This document shows positions 12,724 through 24,880 of a stretch of DNA of 64,000 nucleotides, in pieces. The stretch spans positions 3,930,501-3,994,500 of the forward strand of contig LR746270.1 in NCBI GenBank assembly GCA_902729315.2, in the 5' to 3' direction. Made by a program: the position numbers and the translations under genes. The stretch is from Spirodela intermedia. Its lineage: Eukaryota; Streptophyta; Magnoliopsida; Alismatales; Araceae. Every line of letters starts with the position of its first letter. Position 1 is the first letter of the stretch. The notes below the pieces were generated by a model, which saw only the letters and a program-made list of their open reading frames with translations, did not search any database and was not told the origin of the DNA.

Positions 12724-13822
12724 CTCTAGTGAAAATTCTTTTTATCATAACTTATCGATAAAATATTTAAATCTGTGGGAGAGAGCCGGAGATATGGTGG
12801 GACTGAGTGGGAGAGAGTTTAAAGAGATAAACATTGGCAGAGCGAGACCGACATTGGCAGAGGGGGGGGGAGAGGGAGAGAGTTATCTTACGTGCTAGTC
12901 TATTGTTTATTAACGGTATGGTCCCGTCAAGATTCTATTTGTTAAGTCAATTAAAAAATAAAATTTGTACAGCTTCATGGATGGTTTTGGTGCCATAAAG
13001 AGATATTGCTTGAAAACCGTTTCGGCCAAAGAAGTTAAAAGAAATTTCGTGCATGATATGCGATATCAACTTCTCCATCTAGATGCTTAATCTTAAAGAT
13101 TATTCAGTTGATAGAAAACCACTTCCAACTCTAAAGCCAATGAGTGTCTCATTGACTTGGGCCAATCTAAAGTTGTCCGCATCCATTGTTTCAAACCATT
13201 CTCAACATGGACGTAGAATCTACTTTTCATCTGAGTAGTTTCTTTAGTAGTAACTTTTTGAACGGTCAAACTGGAATGTATAAATGACACTAAAAGATAT
13301 TGGGATGTATTCTAATTCCACGTGTGAAATAAATTGGAATGGAGCGTTCGTTTGAGAAAAGTTAATTAAATAAACATGCTCTAACTAGTAAACCCCGACA
13401 TCCACTTATCCGACATTTTGAAAGAGTTAATACAAGATTAGACAATGAATGCTCTGTAACTCATTGTCGGAGGCAAACGATGATTTCACGTGATGAGGTA
13501 ATACAACTGTCCAACCAATATTAACGCCATACCAGTAATACTAGTATATGCAAATGTATTTTTCGAAAGTCAGAGCTGAATTGGTCCTCTCACTAATTAC
13601 ATCGAAATCCATTGCCCATCGAAATCCATCACTAACGCCATACCCTTAATGTGCGTTTGAAAATGTGTCTCCATGCCATTGGATTGGGAGGCTTATGGTA
13701 GAGAAGTGGAAGCCCACCTTCTTCCAAACCCAAGTCAGACCTTATCCTTGAACGCTGTTTTGTTCCACGAATCGCAGCAGTGAACGACATTGTCTGATCA
13801 AAATGTCGCTCCGAGTGTTCCC
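12724..13822. repeat. Host block R5, upstream region of gene A
   Basis: GA-rich sequence (12770-12890) leads into R5, collinear with 35890-36780 (U2) and 49270-50220 (U3). Conservation runs up to the gene: a GATTGGG motif near 13683, a TTGTTCCAC motif near 13760, and a TGATCAAAATGTC stretch just before the TATA box. It probably contains the proximal promoter. No gene is seen. Confidence 0.65.
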
Positions 13823-13830
13823 TATAAATA
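13823..13830 (+). promoter_or_regulatory. TATA box of gene A
   Basis: TATAAATA lies 102 bases before the ATG at 13932, which implies a 5' UTR of about 75 bases. The matching element in gene B is TATAGATA at 50229-50236. The U2 pseudogene has a degenerate CTATCAATAA, and the U4 copy has lost this stretch. Confidence 0.7.
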
Positions 13831-13931
13831 ACGGGCACGAAGGAAACTCGAAGCACCAGTCTTCCCGCGTCTCTTGTCCACCATCCACGACTGGGGTATC
13901 TGGGAATTCAAGAGGAGGGACGGAAAGAAAG

Positions 13932-14387
13932 ATGGCTCCAACCCGTCTGGCACTGATTCTCACCATCCTCGTCGCTGGACTGGTCCTCTTCTCGACCGTC
14001 GCAGACGCCGGCGAGCCACCTGCGCCCCCAGGTGAGAGCGGTTTAGTGCGCTTTACTTTGAGTCTCCTTCCAGTTAATCTGTTTTGCGGTGGAAATGGGC
14101 GGAGCTCGTACTGTTAAACGCACGCAAGCTTCTTTTTTATGAACCTTTTTTCAGGTGCCCTCAGCTTAGCGGTGGGGGGGAACTCACAGCCCCTTGCAAC
14201 CTCATCCGTGTACTACTGCTGTCTTCGTTGCTGCCGTTTCTATGCCGGGAAGTGCCTTGTTTGTTGTCACCGTCCGATTATTAGTACGACGCCCTGTGGT
14301 TGCACGCGATGCTGCCTTAGTGTTAGCGGCTTCTGCCTTCGGTGCTGCTGCTTTAGTGTTGGCCCCTTCTGCCTTCGGTGCTGCTAG
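13932..14387 (+). CDS. Gene A: secreted double-cysteine repeat peptide, two exons
   Basis: Predicted exons are 13932-14031 and 14155-14387, joined by a 123-bp phase-1 intron (CAG|GTGAGAG ... TTTTTTCAG|GTGCC). The product is 110 residues. Residues 1-26 form a signal peptide with a Leu/Ile/Val core ending in ADA, followed by GEPPAPP. The mature part has 18 cysteines, mostly in CC pairs. The repeats are CCLRCCRFYAGKCLVCC, then GCTRCCLSVSGFCLRCC, then a third partial copy made by a near-exact 36-base duplication, ending ...CLRCC and TAG. This ATG was chosen because the in-frame ATG at 13803 lies before the TATA box and because genes B and C start at the same place. AATAAA occurs at 14463-14468. 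The family is unrecognised. A secreted defence, signalling or metal-binding peptide is possible, but no function is shown. Confidence 0.75.
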
Positions 14388-15130
14388 GCGGCGGGATGCG
14401 GTTCTTCAACCTTCCTCACCGTTCCCAAGTCAAATAAGAGGAAGTGCCTGATGTATCAAAGAAATAAAAGGAGGCGTCTCATCGACGGCCACGGACGGCC
14501 ACCTGGATGAAACCTGAACTGTTTAGAGCACGCTACCGCTCTGGTCGGTGATATATGCTCGTGTTATCGTGTAGTTCTCGGTTAAAATAAGCGCCGACTA
14601 GGTGCCGTTTCTTTATAGATTCTGAACGACTCCACTATCTCGTGCCTTCTAGACAGTATCAGACCGGGTTTTGAATGAGAGGAATAGCGAGTGACTTTAC
14701 GACAGGGGAGAGCGAAAGGGAGATTAGAAACCTACATAGACGGGCAGTCGGACAGAGAGGGGAAGATAAAGTACGAAAGCAGGAAAGGGAAAGCGTTGAC
14801 GAAGAAATGTCGATGGAATGAACTGAAGTTGTTATCTAGTCAGGTTATACAAGGAGAAGAGAAGCTGAAAAGGCAGGGGAGATAGGGAGCGAGCGAGAGA
14901 GAGATGGCAAATCGAGATTAGAAAGTCAATCGAACTGAAGCTTCAACTTCATTCTGTCTTAATATCCAATGTGTGAAGCGATATTAATAAAACACACCGA
15001 TAAATTTGTTGGAAACGAGGTATTAATATCAGTCAAACCGAGGCCAATAAATATATTCGTCATTTGACTCTGTCTGGAAGTGCTTCTAAAAATGCCGAAT
15101 AATCTCGAGAATAGTTTGCAGCGAAAGAAA
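14388..15130. repeat. Host block R6, downstream of gene A
   Basis: It contains the gene A 3' UTR (CAAGTCAAATAA, AATAAA at 14463, ATCGACGG motifs shared with genes B and C) and then R6 sequence nearly identical to 8250-8640 of U0. The block is cut at about 15120 by the copia element. The open frame at 14691-14885 belongs to repeat sequence also found in U0 and is not called. Confidence 0.65.
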
Positions 15131-15373
15131 TGAGAAAGATAAGAGAGAAGAAGAAGAAGAGGCTGAATACAGCGAGAATTCTTGATGCATTATATCTTTG
15201 ATGTACACCTCCTTTTATAGGAGTCTGATTCTCCTATTTTAGGAGGTCTCAAGGAAATGCTCTCACTAGTACAGATCGAACACCTGAGTTGGCAAGATGG
15301 TTATAACCATCTTGCAATGAGCCAACTCGTACATCTATTAATGGGCCATTATTACTAGGCATTGGTTGATCCT

Positions 15374-16139
15374 TTAACACTCCCCCGCAAGTGAAGCGTC
15401 GGATAGGACATTGAGCTTCGACCGTAGAAAGAGAAAACGATGCTTGGGAAGCCCCTTGGTCAAGAGGTCAGCTGTCTGATCACGACTGGGAATGGCACAA
15501 ATGTGGAGTTTCCATGCGGCGACTTGCTCGTGGACAAAATGAAAGTCGACTTCAGTATGTTTCATCTGTGCATAACACATAGGATTAGCTAAGAGATAGG
15601 TGGCTCCAATGTTGTCGCACCAAAGTATAAGAGCTGGCAAAGATATCTGGAGCTTGCGAAGAAGAGAATTGATCCAAATTAATTCCGTAGAAGCATTATC
15701 AATCGCCTTATACTCTGCTTCTGTACTAGATCAAACCACTGTTGGTTGCTTTTTGGAGCTCCAGGAGATTAAACTAGAGCCAAGATAGATCAAAAATCCA
15801 CCAGCTGATCGACAATCAGAGGTGCTGCTTGCCCAATCAACATCACTATAGGTGGTGAGAGAGATCTGAGTGGCATTTAAGATAGAGGCCATAGGCAATT
15901 GTTCCCTTAAGATATCGGAGAAGATGCTTGAGATAAGTCAAATTGGTTGATTGTGGGGAATGCATAGATTGACATACTTGATTAACTGCAAAGGAAATAT
16001 CTAGTTGTGTTAGACTTAGATATTGCAGCGCTCCAGCCACACTATGATAGATAGCAGGATCACCATGCGATTTCATGGTTGAAGCAAGAGAAGTAGTGAG
16101 AGTCAGAGTGGGCAAAGGTTTGCAATAGTCCATATGCAA
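15374..16139 (-). pseudogene. Copia RT C-terminus and RNase H remnant
   Basis: Minus-strand frames at 15846-16139 and 15374-15640 resemble the end of copia RT and its RNase H. Features seen are a GALQYLSLT-like segment, LLRYLKGT, LWCDNIGATYLLANP, KHTEVDFHFV, and DLLTKGLP near the C-terminus. These are standard Ty1/copia signatures. Frame breaks between the parts show it is not functional. Confidence 0.85.
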
Positions 16140-16456
16140 ATTCTTGAGAATATAGGCTTAATGTCCTTGAGTGAGAAGGTACTCGTCCTTGTAAGGTCGA
16201 AATTCAATTCTGAGAAAATGAGATGTAGGACCAAGATCTTAGAGAGTGAAATGTGACTTGAGGGATTTCACAAGAGTGTCAATTTGAGTTGAGGATGGCC
16301 TAAGGATTAAAATGTCATCCATGTAGATGAGAACATAAATTGGTCGAGAGTGTGTAAAGAAAAGTGAGGTATCAATTTTTGAACTAGTGAAGCCAAGTCT
16401 CGTGAGTTGATTGGTAAGCTTATGGAACCATTCTTGTGGTGCTTGCTTAAGATCAT

Positions 16457-18463
16457 TGATGTGACTCAGTCGTTGTATATTAAATCACGTAAATATAAAA
16501 TTTATAAAACTAGAAAATACAAATTTTCAGATATTTAGAAGTATTTCTAAATAATATATCAGTTATAATTTAATAAAAATTCTAAAAATAGTGATAATTT
16601 TCCAGGTCAATCACAGGGATGTAGTATAATATCTGGTAATTATTTAGAATTTTTCTCAATGAATAAGATTTTCTTACGAATTTTATACTAGGAAATAAAA
16701 AGGAAATATATTTAAAATTCACGAAAAAAAAGGAAATAAGGGTGCGGACATCAGGATGACGTCAACGCCCGGCGAACGCGAATCAGGCGAAAACAGAGTT
16801 CCGCCCGGTGATTCTTATGTAAGCGATTACAGACGACTTAATTAATCAAATTAAGATCTGTAAAAGCTAGAAGAATCGTAATTGAACGAAGTATAGTTTG
16901 GTTAATTAAAATCACACAAAGTATCACTAAATGAAGCATAAATTAAATTGAACGCAAGAAAACAGAGTTTTGGTGTCGTGACGGCGATGCGTCGGTGATG
17001 CACTAGAATCCTGAGCATTTTGGAGGATCGTCGTGTAGTGTCTACGGCCTCGAAGGCTCTCATTGGACAAAGACGACGTGGGCAATCTCTAAATCTTCTC
17101 GCGAAGTCTAGAGATCAATGAAGTGGGTCGTCAAATCATCTCCGGCGGCTATCACCTGACGGAGCGGAAAAACGGCGACTTTACGGCTCTCTAGTGGCTG
17201 TCACCCGACGAAGAGGAGCTGGATGGAGGTGGGGTGCGTGTCAGGGAGCTTCATCCTCAAGTCCGCGCAGCAAGAGGAGGCTCTTCATCACATCTAGTAT
17301 GCTCTCAGGAGGTGGCGACTGGTCTCCCGGCGGATCGTCCTCTTCCCGACGACGGCTTGTTCGTCGATCAATCGGAGATGATTTTCTCGATGGATTTGCG
17401 ATCCTTTTATCAGGAATCATTCAGTAATTTTAGTAGCAATGCTCTGCAAATTGCGTTGACGAGATTTTTGCTGATGATCTAGTGATTCTCATTACTTAAT
17501 CCTTCACTGGCGATCTGCAGGAAAGTCACAATAATCAGATAAAAATATATGAATTTTGACTATGGAAGGATTCGAACCCGTGCCAGTCTCCCGCCTGTGA
17601 GGAAGGTGTGACGCGGGTTTAGTCCCACATCGGTTGTGTGCCTTTCGGGCGAATATATAGTAATGTTAACTTTGAAAGCAAAGTCCCTTCTCTCGTGTGT
17701 ACGACCACTCCTTGCCCCACAGCCGGCTGGCCACCAGTGACATGGAAGGGGGGAGTGGCGCAAACATGCCCCTGTCGGTTTTATTATTGGTTTTTGAGTT
17801 AGTGGAGTGAGGCTTCGCCGATTGAGAACATCTTTCGGTTGGTTTTATTTATATCTCTGGGCTAGGGAGTGAGGCTTCGCCGATTGAGAACACCCATCTT
17901 GCTTTCTACGTGTTAAGGGTACATCTTATTTGACTTACAGTATAAAATAAGGAAGAGGAGGAACAAAGTCACTCGACAAAAGGAAAGGGAGAGGTACTTA
18001 ATGAAAGGGGTTGGATAAGGTGGGAACTTCTTTAATCTATTTACATGAAAACAAACTAGCACGGTTGATGATATCAGCGCAAGTGTTAATAACACGACCT
18101 TGACTGTCAATTACGGATTGGTTAAAATGGAAACCGTTTAGGTTGAAAGCCATAATACTAATACCTAAAGCAATAAACCAAATACCTACTACAGACCAAG
18201 CAGCTACTCCCTGACTGCACTTCTGACCCGCTCGCAGGTCCCCCCATTTTGCAATGTTTTTTATTTTTATTTCTTGTTCTTCATTTATCTCAAAGATAAG
18301 ATTATAAAAATCGTATAAAATCACATAATTACCCAAAAATTCACGTTAATCAATTGAAAACCAAAAATCATTCTCAAATATAAGTCTATTTATCATGAGT
18401 TAAGGCTAAAACTATATTATTTACTAATTATTAACTCATGATAATGAAGATGAAGACTTATCA
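16457..18463 (-). mobile_element. Solo Athila-like LTR with organellar insert
   Basis: It starts TGATGTGACTCAG and ends GACTTATCA, flanked by perfect ATCAT duplications (16452-16456 and 18464-18468), and lies inside the copia element. It matches the LTR of the complete element at 24881-35376. At 2007 bases it is longer than the 1614-base reference LTR, because about 425 bases at 17779-18202 replace a short LTR segment (see the psbA entry). No internal element DNA remains, so LTR-LTR recombination is the likely origin. Confidence 0.9.
17779..18202 (-). pseudogene. psbA: Organellar DNA insert with psbA (D1) fragment
   Basis: Between two LTR segments lies non-LTR sequence. On the minus strand, 18204 down to about 18058 encodes about 50 residues of photosystem II protein D1: [24 protein letters not shown], then [17 protein letters not shown]1 normally has Trp where this copy has Cys (NTWAD), so the copy is not functional. 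The match stops after INRASL. The remainder (17779-18057) is unassigned and contains a near-repeat of GGAGTGAGGCTTCGCCGATT about 65 bases apart. It could come directly from the plastid, or from a mitochondrial genome carrying plastid DNA. Confidence 0.85.
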
Positions 18464-18793
18464 ATCATATAGAGACTTCTAAAGTTGGGAGACACAATTA
18501 GAGAACTTAGGATGCTTGAATCCTTGAGGCTGCTCCATGTAGATAAGTTCCTTCAAATCGCCATGAAGAAACACATTAGATATGTCAAGTTGACGAATAT
18601 ACCATTGTTGATTGACTGCTAATGAATGTAGATGTCAAATTGTGGTGACCTTGACCACGGGACTAAAGGTTTCATGATAGTCAATGGCCACCTCTTGATG
18701 AAAACCCTTTGCCACTAATTGAGCTTTGAATCACTCAAATTTGCCATCGAGTGAGAGTTTAGTTTTGTACACCCACTTACACCCAATGACCAG

Positions 18794-20086
18794 TCAATTT
18801 GATGGGCAAGGCACAAGCCACCATGTGTGATTTCGAATCAAAGCATTGTACTCTTTGTTCATGGCTCGAACCCAATTAAACTGTCGAGAAGCAGAAGAGT
18901 AGCTAGGTGGTTCGAATAAGGTCACTATGGTGATTGAAAAGCAATGAGGGAGAGGATATTTAACAGGTCTGACAAGGTTGACTTGGTCAACAGAGTGAAG
19001 AATGTCTACAAGTGATTTGGTTTGAGTATGGGAAGGTGAAGAGTGATGGTCCAAATTAAAGGGAGACAAAGAATTAATGGATGGAATATGATCAAGTGGT
19101 GAGGTAGGTAAAGGGCTGTCACAAGGAGGTTGGTCGAAATCATAGTGGGGTGATGATGGTAAAGGAGTGGGTGGCAAGTTAAGGTTGGAAACAAGAGATG
19201 TGTGAGAGAGAGTAAAGGAGTTAATGATGTTAAGGATGGGTGTATGTGTTGAGGGTTCAATTGGGCATGAGCCAAGAACACCATAAGCAGTTTGAGTAGG
19301 TGAAGAATTGCAACCCCAATTCTCTACATAAGGGTAAGAATTTTGAGTGAAAATGACATCCCGAGAGATGTAAATTTGACCACATGTCAAGGAAAGACAC
19401 CTATAACTGTGATGAAAGGCATTGTAACCAATGAAAACACACCTCTTTGACTGAGAATTCAACTTGGTGGCATCCAATTAATCAAATAGACTATAGTGCA
19501 AATGGCTGCATCCCAGAATTTGTGAGGCATGGATGACTAAGTGAGTAGAGAAAGGGTAGTTTCAATCACATCTGTGCTTCCTTTTAGTAGTGCCATTTTG
19601 AGCTGGTGTATGAGTATAGAATAATCGATGATTTATACCATGTTCTTTTAAATATTTACTCACTACTTGAAACTCACCTCCCTAGTCTTATTGAAAATTT
19701 TGGATTTTCAAGTTGAACTATCGCTCCACTTGCTAATGAAAATTCACAAATGTCTCTAAAGCATCACTTTTGAGTTTCAACAGATACAACCATGTGTACT
19801 TAGAAAAGTCATCAATGAAGATAACATAATACTTGTTACCAAGATGTGATGTAGTTGGCAAGGGGCCCCATAGGTTTGAATGAATTAATTCAAGTGGTAT
19901 GTTTGATTGATTCATTGAATCTCCATAAGGAAGTCTATGTGATTTGGATGAGAGGCATGCATCACAAGTGGATTTTTTACTAAAAGCCAAAGTGGAGAGT
20001 CTATAAGTAGTAATTATGTGATGAAGAAGTTTAAAATTCGGATGACCAAGTTGTTGATGCCATAGGTCCATTGCCACTTTTTGCAT
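18794..20086 (-). pseudogene. Copia integrase and integrase-RT linker remnant
   Basis: The frame at 19733-20086 shows the GAG-pre-integrase and integrase start: WHQQLGHPNFKLLHH, the CDACLSSKSHRLPY zinc-type motif, and DDFSKYTWLYLLK. The frame at 18794-19477 shows the linker (KRCVFIGYN, a Pro/Ser/Thr-rich stretch, and NWVRAMNKEYNALIRNHTW leading into RT). The region between these frames has stops and frameshifts. In the intact element these parts belonged to one polyprotein. Confidence 0.85.
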
Positions 20087-20726
20087 AAGGAAGGCTCTTG
20101 AATTATTTGACTAACTATGTAGGTAAAACCCATCTATGAAAGAAGAAACAATAAGAGAAAGAACTTGTTGATCTTGCTTCCACGATGTTTAATATGTAGG
20201 ACTCACAATAACTTTGCTTGCAAAATTTGTTTGTATCGAAATTGGTAGATCTTGATTGCGAATATGTGTAAGATCATAACAATTCAGCAAAAGGAAAAGT
20301 TGAGTTTTTTATAAGAGGAAATTCTCCCAACTGAGCTTGATCAAAATGTGCAATCCAATTGAACTCGAAGAGGCTGATTGCATGACAAAGAGAACCTGAT
20401 TATCTCCGTACCTTGTAATCTCTATTGACAATGAGGAATTCATCATTGATCAAGAATTCTGTCCTGCCATTGGCTCTGACACCAAGAAGAGAAATGAGAA
20501 AGATAAGAGAGAAGAAGAAGAAGAGACTGAATACAATGAGGATTCTTGATGTACACCTCCTTTTATAGGAGTCTGATTTCCTATTTTATGAGGTCTCAAG
20601 GACATGCTCTCATTGGTACAAATCAAACACCTAAGCTGGCAAAATGATTATAACCTTCTTGTAGTGAGCCCACTTGTACATCTATTAATGGGCTGTCATG
20701 ATTAGGTGTTAGTTGATCCTTTAACA

Positions 20727-20904
20727 CTACCTTTCTTGTATCCCCTTTCCCTAAGTTCCTCATGGTCTTCAAAGTCTGAGGACCCTCACTCTGTATTTAG
20801 CGTTCGTAAATCAGTGAAGTTCCAGCAACCTGTCTCTTCACTCCTCCCTTGGTGCCCATCCTTAGCTCGAGGTCTGTCCAATCCAAATTGGGGCATCCAT
20901 CAAA
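20727..20904. other. Unassigned segment between copia LTR and host block R6
   Basis: This short stretch is not part of the copia LTR and was not found in the other host units. A minus-strand frame passes through it, but nothing supports a gene. It may be filler from a repair event at the copia right boundary. Confidence 0.4.
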
Positions 20905-23109
20905 TGAACTGAAGTTGTTGTCATGAGTATAAATATGACCAATCGAGATAAGAAAAAGTAGAGGAGATTGGGAGTGAGCAAGCGATAGCAAGAGAGAGAG
21001 AGAGGGAGCTATGATGATATGGAGCAAGGCTAATGCCATGAGTCTAAACATGACCAATCGAAATTAGAAAATTAATCAAACTGAAGCTTCAACTTTATGC
21101 TTTGTCATAATATCCAACGGATGAAGTAATTTGAACAAAACTTACCGATACATTTGTAGGAAACGAGATCTTAAAATAAGTCAAATTGAGGTCAATAAAT
21201 ATATTTGTCATGTGACTCTTTGCGAATGTGCTTCTTAAAACACTGAATAATCTTTACAAATGGTTTGAAACCAGATTGGACGGTAATTAGTCAACACATT
21301 GCTTTCCTCATATCTTGAAAGAATTACTCCGCAACCAATTAATCTCCATCCAAAGTCATGCTGGACAATAATGTTGAATTTCACTTCATTTGAACAAACT
21401 CAATTCTCAGCAGATTTGTATGTTATACTGCATCAGAATATTCGTCCAGCATTCAATTTCCGTGCCCACCACTTGTATCGTTTAGGGAACGACTCAGGCA
21501 CATCCTTTTTGAATATTCTAATAGTTTTCTCTCTCACACACCTAATTCGACTTCTCTATTTGCATGAGTTTTTGTGCTTATTAGGCACCTAGGAACTTTT
21601 ATTAAGAGATTTAATATTCTTTCTACATATATGAAATCAAATGCTATGTGATGGATAATGGTGATGAGAGAGACAGAATAAAGGTAGACAAAGAGGAGGG
21701 CAAGAAAGAGACATACAATTGATTTGTGTCTTGTCTCTATATGAAAAAGAGGTGTTGGAAAAGGGTGAGGAAGGGCAAACAGGTAGATGATAAAAGAGAG
21801 AGATGAACAATGTTACAAGTTCCAATAGGATCATGCCTTGGTGGTAAAATCTGAAAATCTATAGTGTTGTATAACACCTAGTATACACTGGTGAATTAGT
21901 GTTTGCTGCTACTACCAGTCCCATTCATCAGTAAAACATGTTGAACGAAAGTAGCTTTAAACACTAGCTTGGCTTGGCTGAGTAATTATTGAACCTTTTG
22001 CATCCACTATTGCTATTATGTTCACATCAACACGTGGAGCATATTTATCACTTTCCATTAAATTGTAGCTAATCATCAATGCATCTTTTCTTTAAATAAA
22101 CATGGCAATTTGGATTATTCATGTTCAGCCAAACGATAGGTCCTCATTAGCAAATAGGTCAAAATATTGAACATAGTCAATAGAACTATTTCTTGGAATG
22201 TTAGAGGTTTTAATCTTTAAATTTTATGCTAGTAAAAGTTATAAATATGATATGAACTATCATTTTAACATCTAATTCTACTACATTGTAGTAACTTATC
22301 TTTTCTGTATTTGGTCTTACTGTGCTGTGTCACAATGACCTTCATTTCAAGTGAGTCAACTCTCCTCATACAAATTAGTGAAAAACACTAATTTAGTAAT
22401 CAACAAATCCTCAAGAGTTGAAAGACATTTTTAAAAGTAGGATTATGTTGTAATGGCAGAAGGGTATGAATGCTTGTACTAGAAGTGGGATCATTAGACA
22501 TGTTACCCACCATGTTACCCACCATATATTGAGCATTAGACATGAATACCTATACTAGAAGTAGGATGAATACAGTAGTGAGAATGTACAAAATTGATGA
22601 AATAGTACAAAGAGATGATGTACTCGATTGAAGAAATCCTCTAAGGGCTAAAGAGTTTGTTCATAAGTGGAATACCAACTTGAAAGAAGAATAATATCTT
22701 TATCCACAAAATTACTTGGTGATAATCCAACATTTTCCTTGGTTTGCCTGCAGTTAATCCCTTGGAAATTGAACTATTACCAAACAGTTTATCAGAAAGT
22801 TAGGTATGAAGTGGGAATTTAGGCTATAAAAGTATATAACAATTGCTATTCTATTTTTCTAAAGGGCCAATCATTCTGATGCATCAATCTCAATATTTCA
22901 GTTTGAAAGACTAGTTGCTTATTAAGTCCCAAAGAAACCAAATGTATCTCGAAATCATATAGTTTCTATGGACCAGATCATGTTTGTGGCATTGGTCTTA
23001 AAAGACTTTTTTGGAAAAATGCTCCATGCAAAATGTATAATCTATAAACTTCTTGAGAAAGAAACAAAGGAAAGAGTTCTATGGGCTATGAAAGAAGATG
23101 CAACATTTT
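20905..23109. repeat. Host unit U1/U2 blocks R6, R7 and linker
   Basis: R6 resumes at the GAACTGAAGTTGTTG motif (compare 8350 and 14820). R7 follows at about 21240-21940, then the linker, which corresponds to 9320-10369. Unique linker material covers about 22140-22900. This copy is more diverged and AT-richer than U0. No gene is seen. Confidence 0.65.
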
Positions 23110-24880
23110 TTGTGCCTTGGTTGGTTTGTTTGCCTAGATTATATAACCCATCACATAAAATTGTAGTATGAACAATTGCGTGGAGCTGCTGCCTTAGCTG
23201 AGGCTAGTACATATAAGAGGCATGCATAGATGAGCTGCCAATATTTTATGTGGCCTACCTTTTTTTTGTGGCTGCCACATTAAATGCTTGCATTTAATGC
23301 GAAGAGGAGAAATGTAGTGTAAGAGAGGAATGATGCAGATAGAAGAAGGGGAAACCATTTGGTGTGTTTCTCAAGGCTCTTATTGGCACAATTACTAAGG
23401 TGACTATCACATTAAATGCTTGAATTTAATACAAAAGGGAGAAATGGTGCAAGGAAAGAACAATGCAAGCAAAAGAAGGAAAAATATTTTGACATGTTTA
23501 TCAAGATTCTTATTAGCATGGTTACCAAGGTGATTGCAAGGTGCCTATAAATAGAAGGTCACTTTTTCTCAATTTGGGGCAACTCAAAGCATAGAGAGAG
23601 AGTTCTTGGTAAAGAACTTTCAAGAAAAGTTTCTTGAGTTGGAGTGCATTAGAGGACCAAGATCAAGGATTCGTTCTTTGAGATCTTAGAAGGGTCAAGA
23701 TCAAATATTTTTTCTTTAGGTTCTTGAAGAGTAATTCTCTTCTACTACTTTTCACATCTAGTAGAGCTTTCATCATCGCCTATAGATGTAAGAGGCCAAC
23801 CTCTAAACCACGTAAAATTCTTATGTTAGTGCTCTTGTTACGAATTGTTCTTTCTCTTACCTTACTTCACGTCATGAACATTGCTTCCATTGAAGTTCAT
23901 ATATGATGTCTTGCTCAAAAAATTTCTATGTAGGTAATGCTTATTTTGACTGAAGAAATGTTATCCCTAACATGTCTGACACTATTAGACCAATTTACAA
24001 GAGACTACCCTTGCTACTACATAAAACAAAGAATCAACATACACTACCACTTCTGAGGACAAGGTCAGAAGGATGTTGTCATATGTTATATACCTTCCTT
24101 GTGCCGTACCTAGTTTCCTTGATGGGGTCGAGATGAGAGGTCGACAGTGACTAACAAATGTTCTCCACGCTTGTTATGTTTATTGCCTATTGTAGAATAA
24201 TGAGTCTTAGTAAAAGGAGAGAAGTTTCTAGTGAGAAAAGCAAGCCAATTAAAAAGGAAGAAAAGGGTTACATCACTAATCCTTTGCTGCTTCAAATATT
24301 TTTCACCCCTTAACATTCTTGTTGTCCTAAATATTCTTAGCACTTGAGTTGAGTATTGTGAACTATTTTTGTTAGGGGACAGAAAATTTGCCTTCACTAA
24401 GCATTTATTAACTAATGAGGAAGGACTTTCTTGATATTGGAGAAGGGAAAATGGCAAAAGAGTTTTGAAATTTTTTAAAGCTCTTAATTATAACGGATTG
24501 TGGCCAAGTCATGTGAAAATTGATTTTAAATTTGACTTAAAATTTTGTGTGGGAAAAAATCTTAAAACATTCATTCTCTTTCGCATTTATTGCTGTTACA
24601 AAAAGGCAGCAAATAAAATTTTACTTTTTTGTTTTATATTACCCTTAGGATAAGATAAGGAATATATAGTCAAGACTAGACATTGAGGAATATGATGATC
24701 ACCTCAAGAATGGAAGAATGGAAGGTGAGAAGTCTAAATCAAAACAAGAAGTCATCCCATGGTCTTTTATTCATTATTGATTTTGCTAAAATGCAGACAA
24801 GAGGAGCCAAAAGGCTGCACACAGCCAAAACCTGTATTACACTTTAGACCTGATGTTACAAGGGCTTAAAAATTAGTGGG
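23110..24880. repeat. Host unit U2, blocks R1 to R3
   Basis: R1 starts near 23110 and is interrupted at 23251 by a 675-base insertion (separate entry), resuming at 23932. Only a short remnant of R2 remains (about 24100-24170). R3 spans about 24180-24880 and ends with GTGGG, the target site of the Athila-like element. The uninterrupted version of this site is visible in U3 near 48745 (GATAGTGGGCATT). Confidence 0.7.
23252..23926. mobile_element. Insertion in R1, LTR-like, with TATA motif
   Basis: This sequence is absent from R1 in the other units. It is flanked by TATGT at 23247-23251 and 23927-23931. It contains an imperfect tandem pair of about 130 bases (CACATTAAATGCTTG at about 23276 and 23408), a CTATAAATAG box near 23547, and no coding sequence. 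Its termini are not the usual TG/CA, so the class is uncertain; a solo LTR or a non-autonomous element are both possible. Confidence 0.45.

Larger units (their letters stand above)
15131..20726 (-). mobile_element. Ty1/copia element, gag-deleted, minus strand
   Basis: LTRs are at 15131-15379 and 20495-20726; both begin TGAGAAAG and end TTTAACA on the plus strand. In the element's own direction, a primer site complementary to the initiator-Met tRNA type lies at 20472-20484 (GGCTCTGACACCA on plus), and a polypurine tract borders the left LTR (CTCCCCCGC on plus at 15380). Integrase, linker, RT and RNase H remnants remain. Gag and protease are missing, since only about 380 bases separate integrase from the primer site. 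A solo Athila-like LTR (16457-18463) is inserted inside. No clean target duplication was found (AGAAA left, CTACC right), and host sequence on the right resumes at an earlier point of R6, so a rearrangement accompanied or followed insertion. Confidence 0.85.

Noticed and set aside
13803-13931. In-frame upstream ATG that would extend gene A by 43 residues
   Set aside because: It lies before the TATA box and would bury the signal peptide. Genes B and C lack it and start at the internal Met.
20797-21057. Minus-strand frame with a GGVKRQVAGTSLIYER segment faintly like histone H4 (GGVKR-x-SGLIYE)
   Set aside because: The match is a few residues with an insertion, no flanking H4 sequence follows, and a stop comes at once. 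Chance similarity is more likely.
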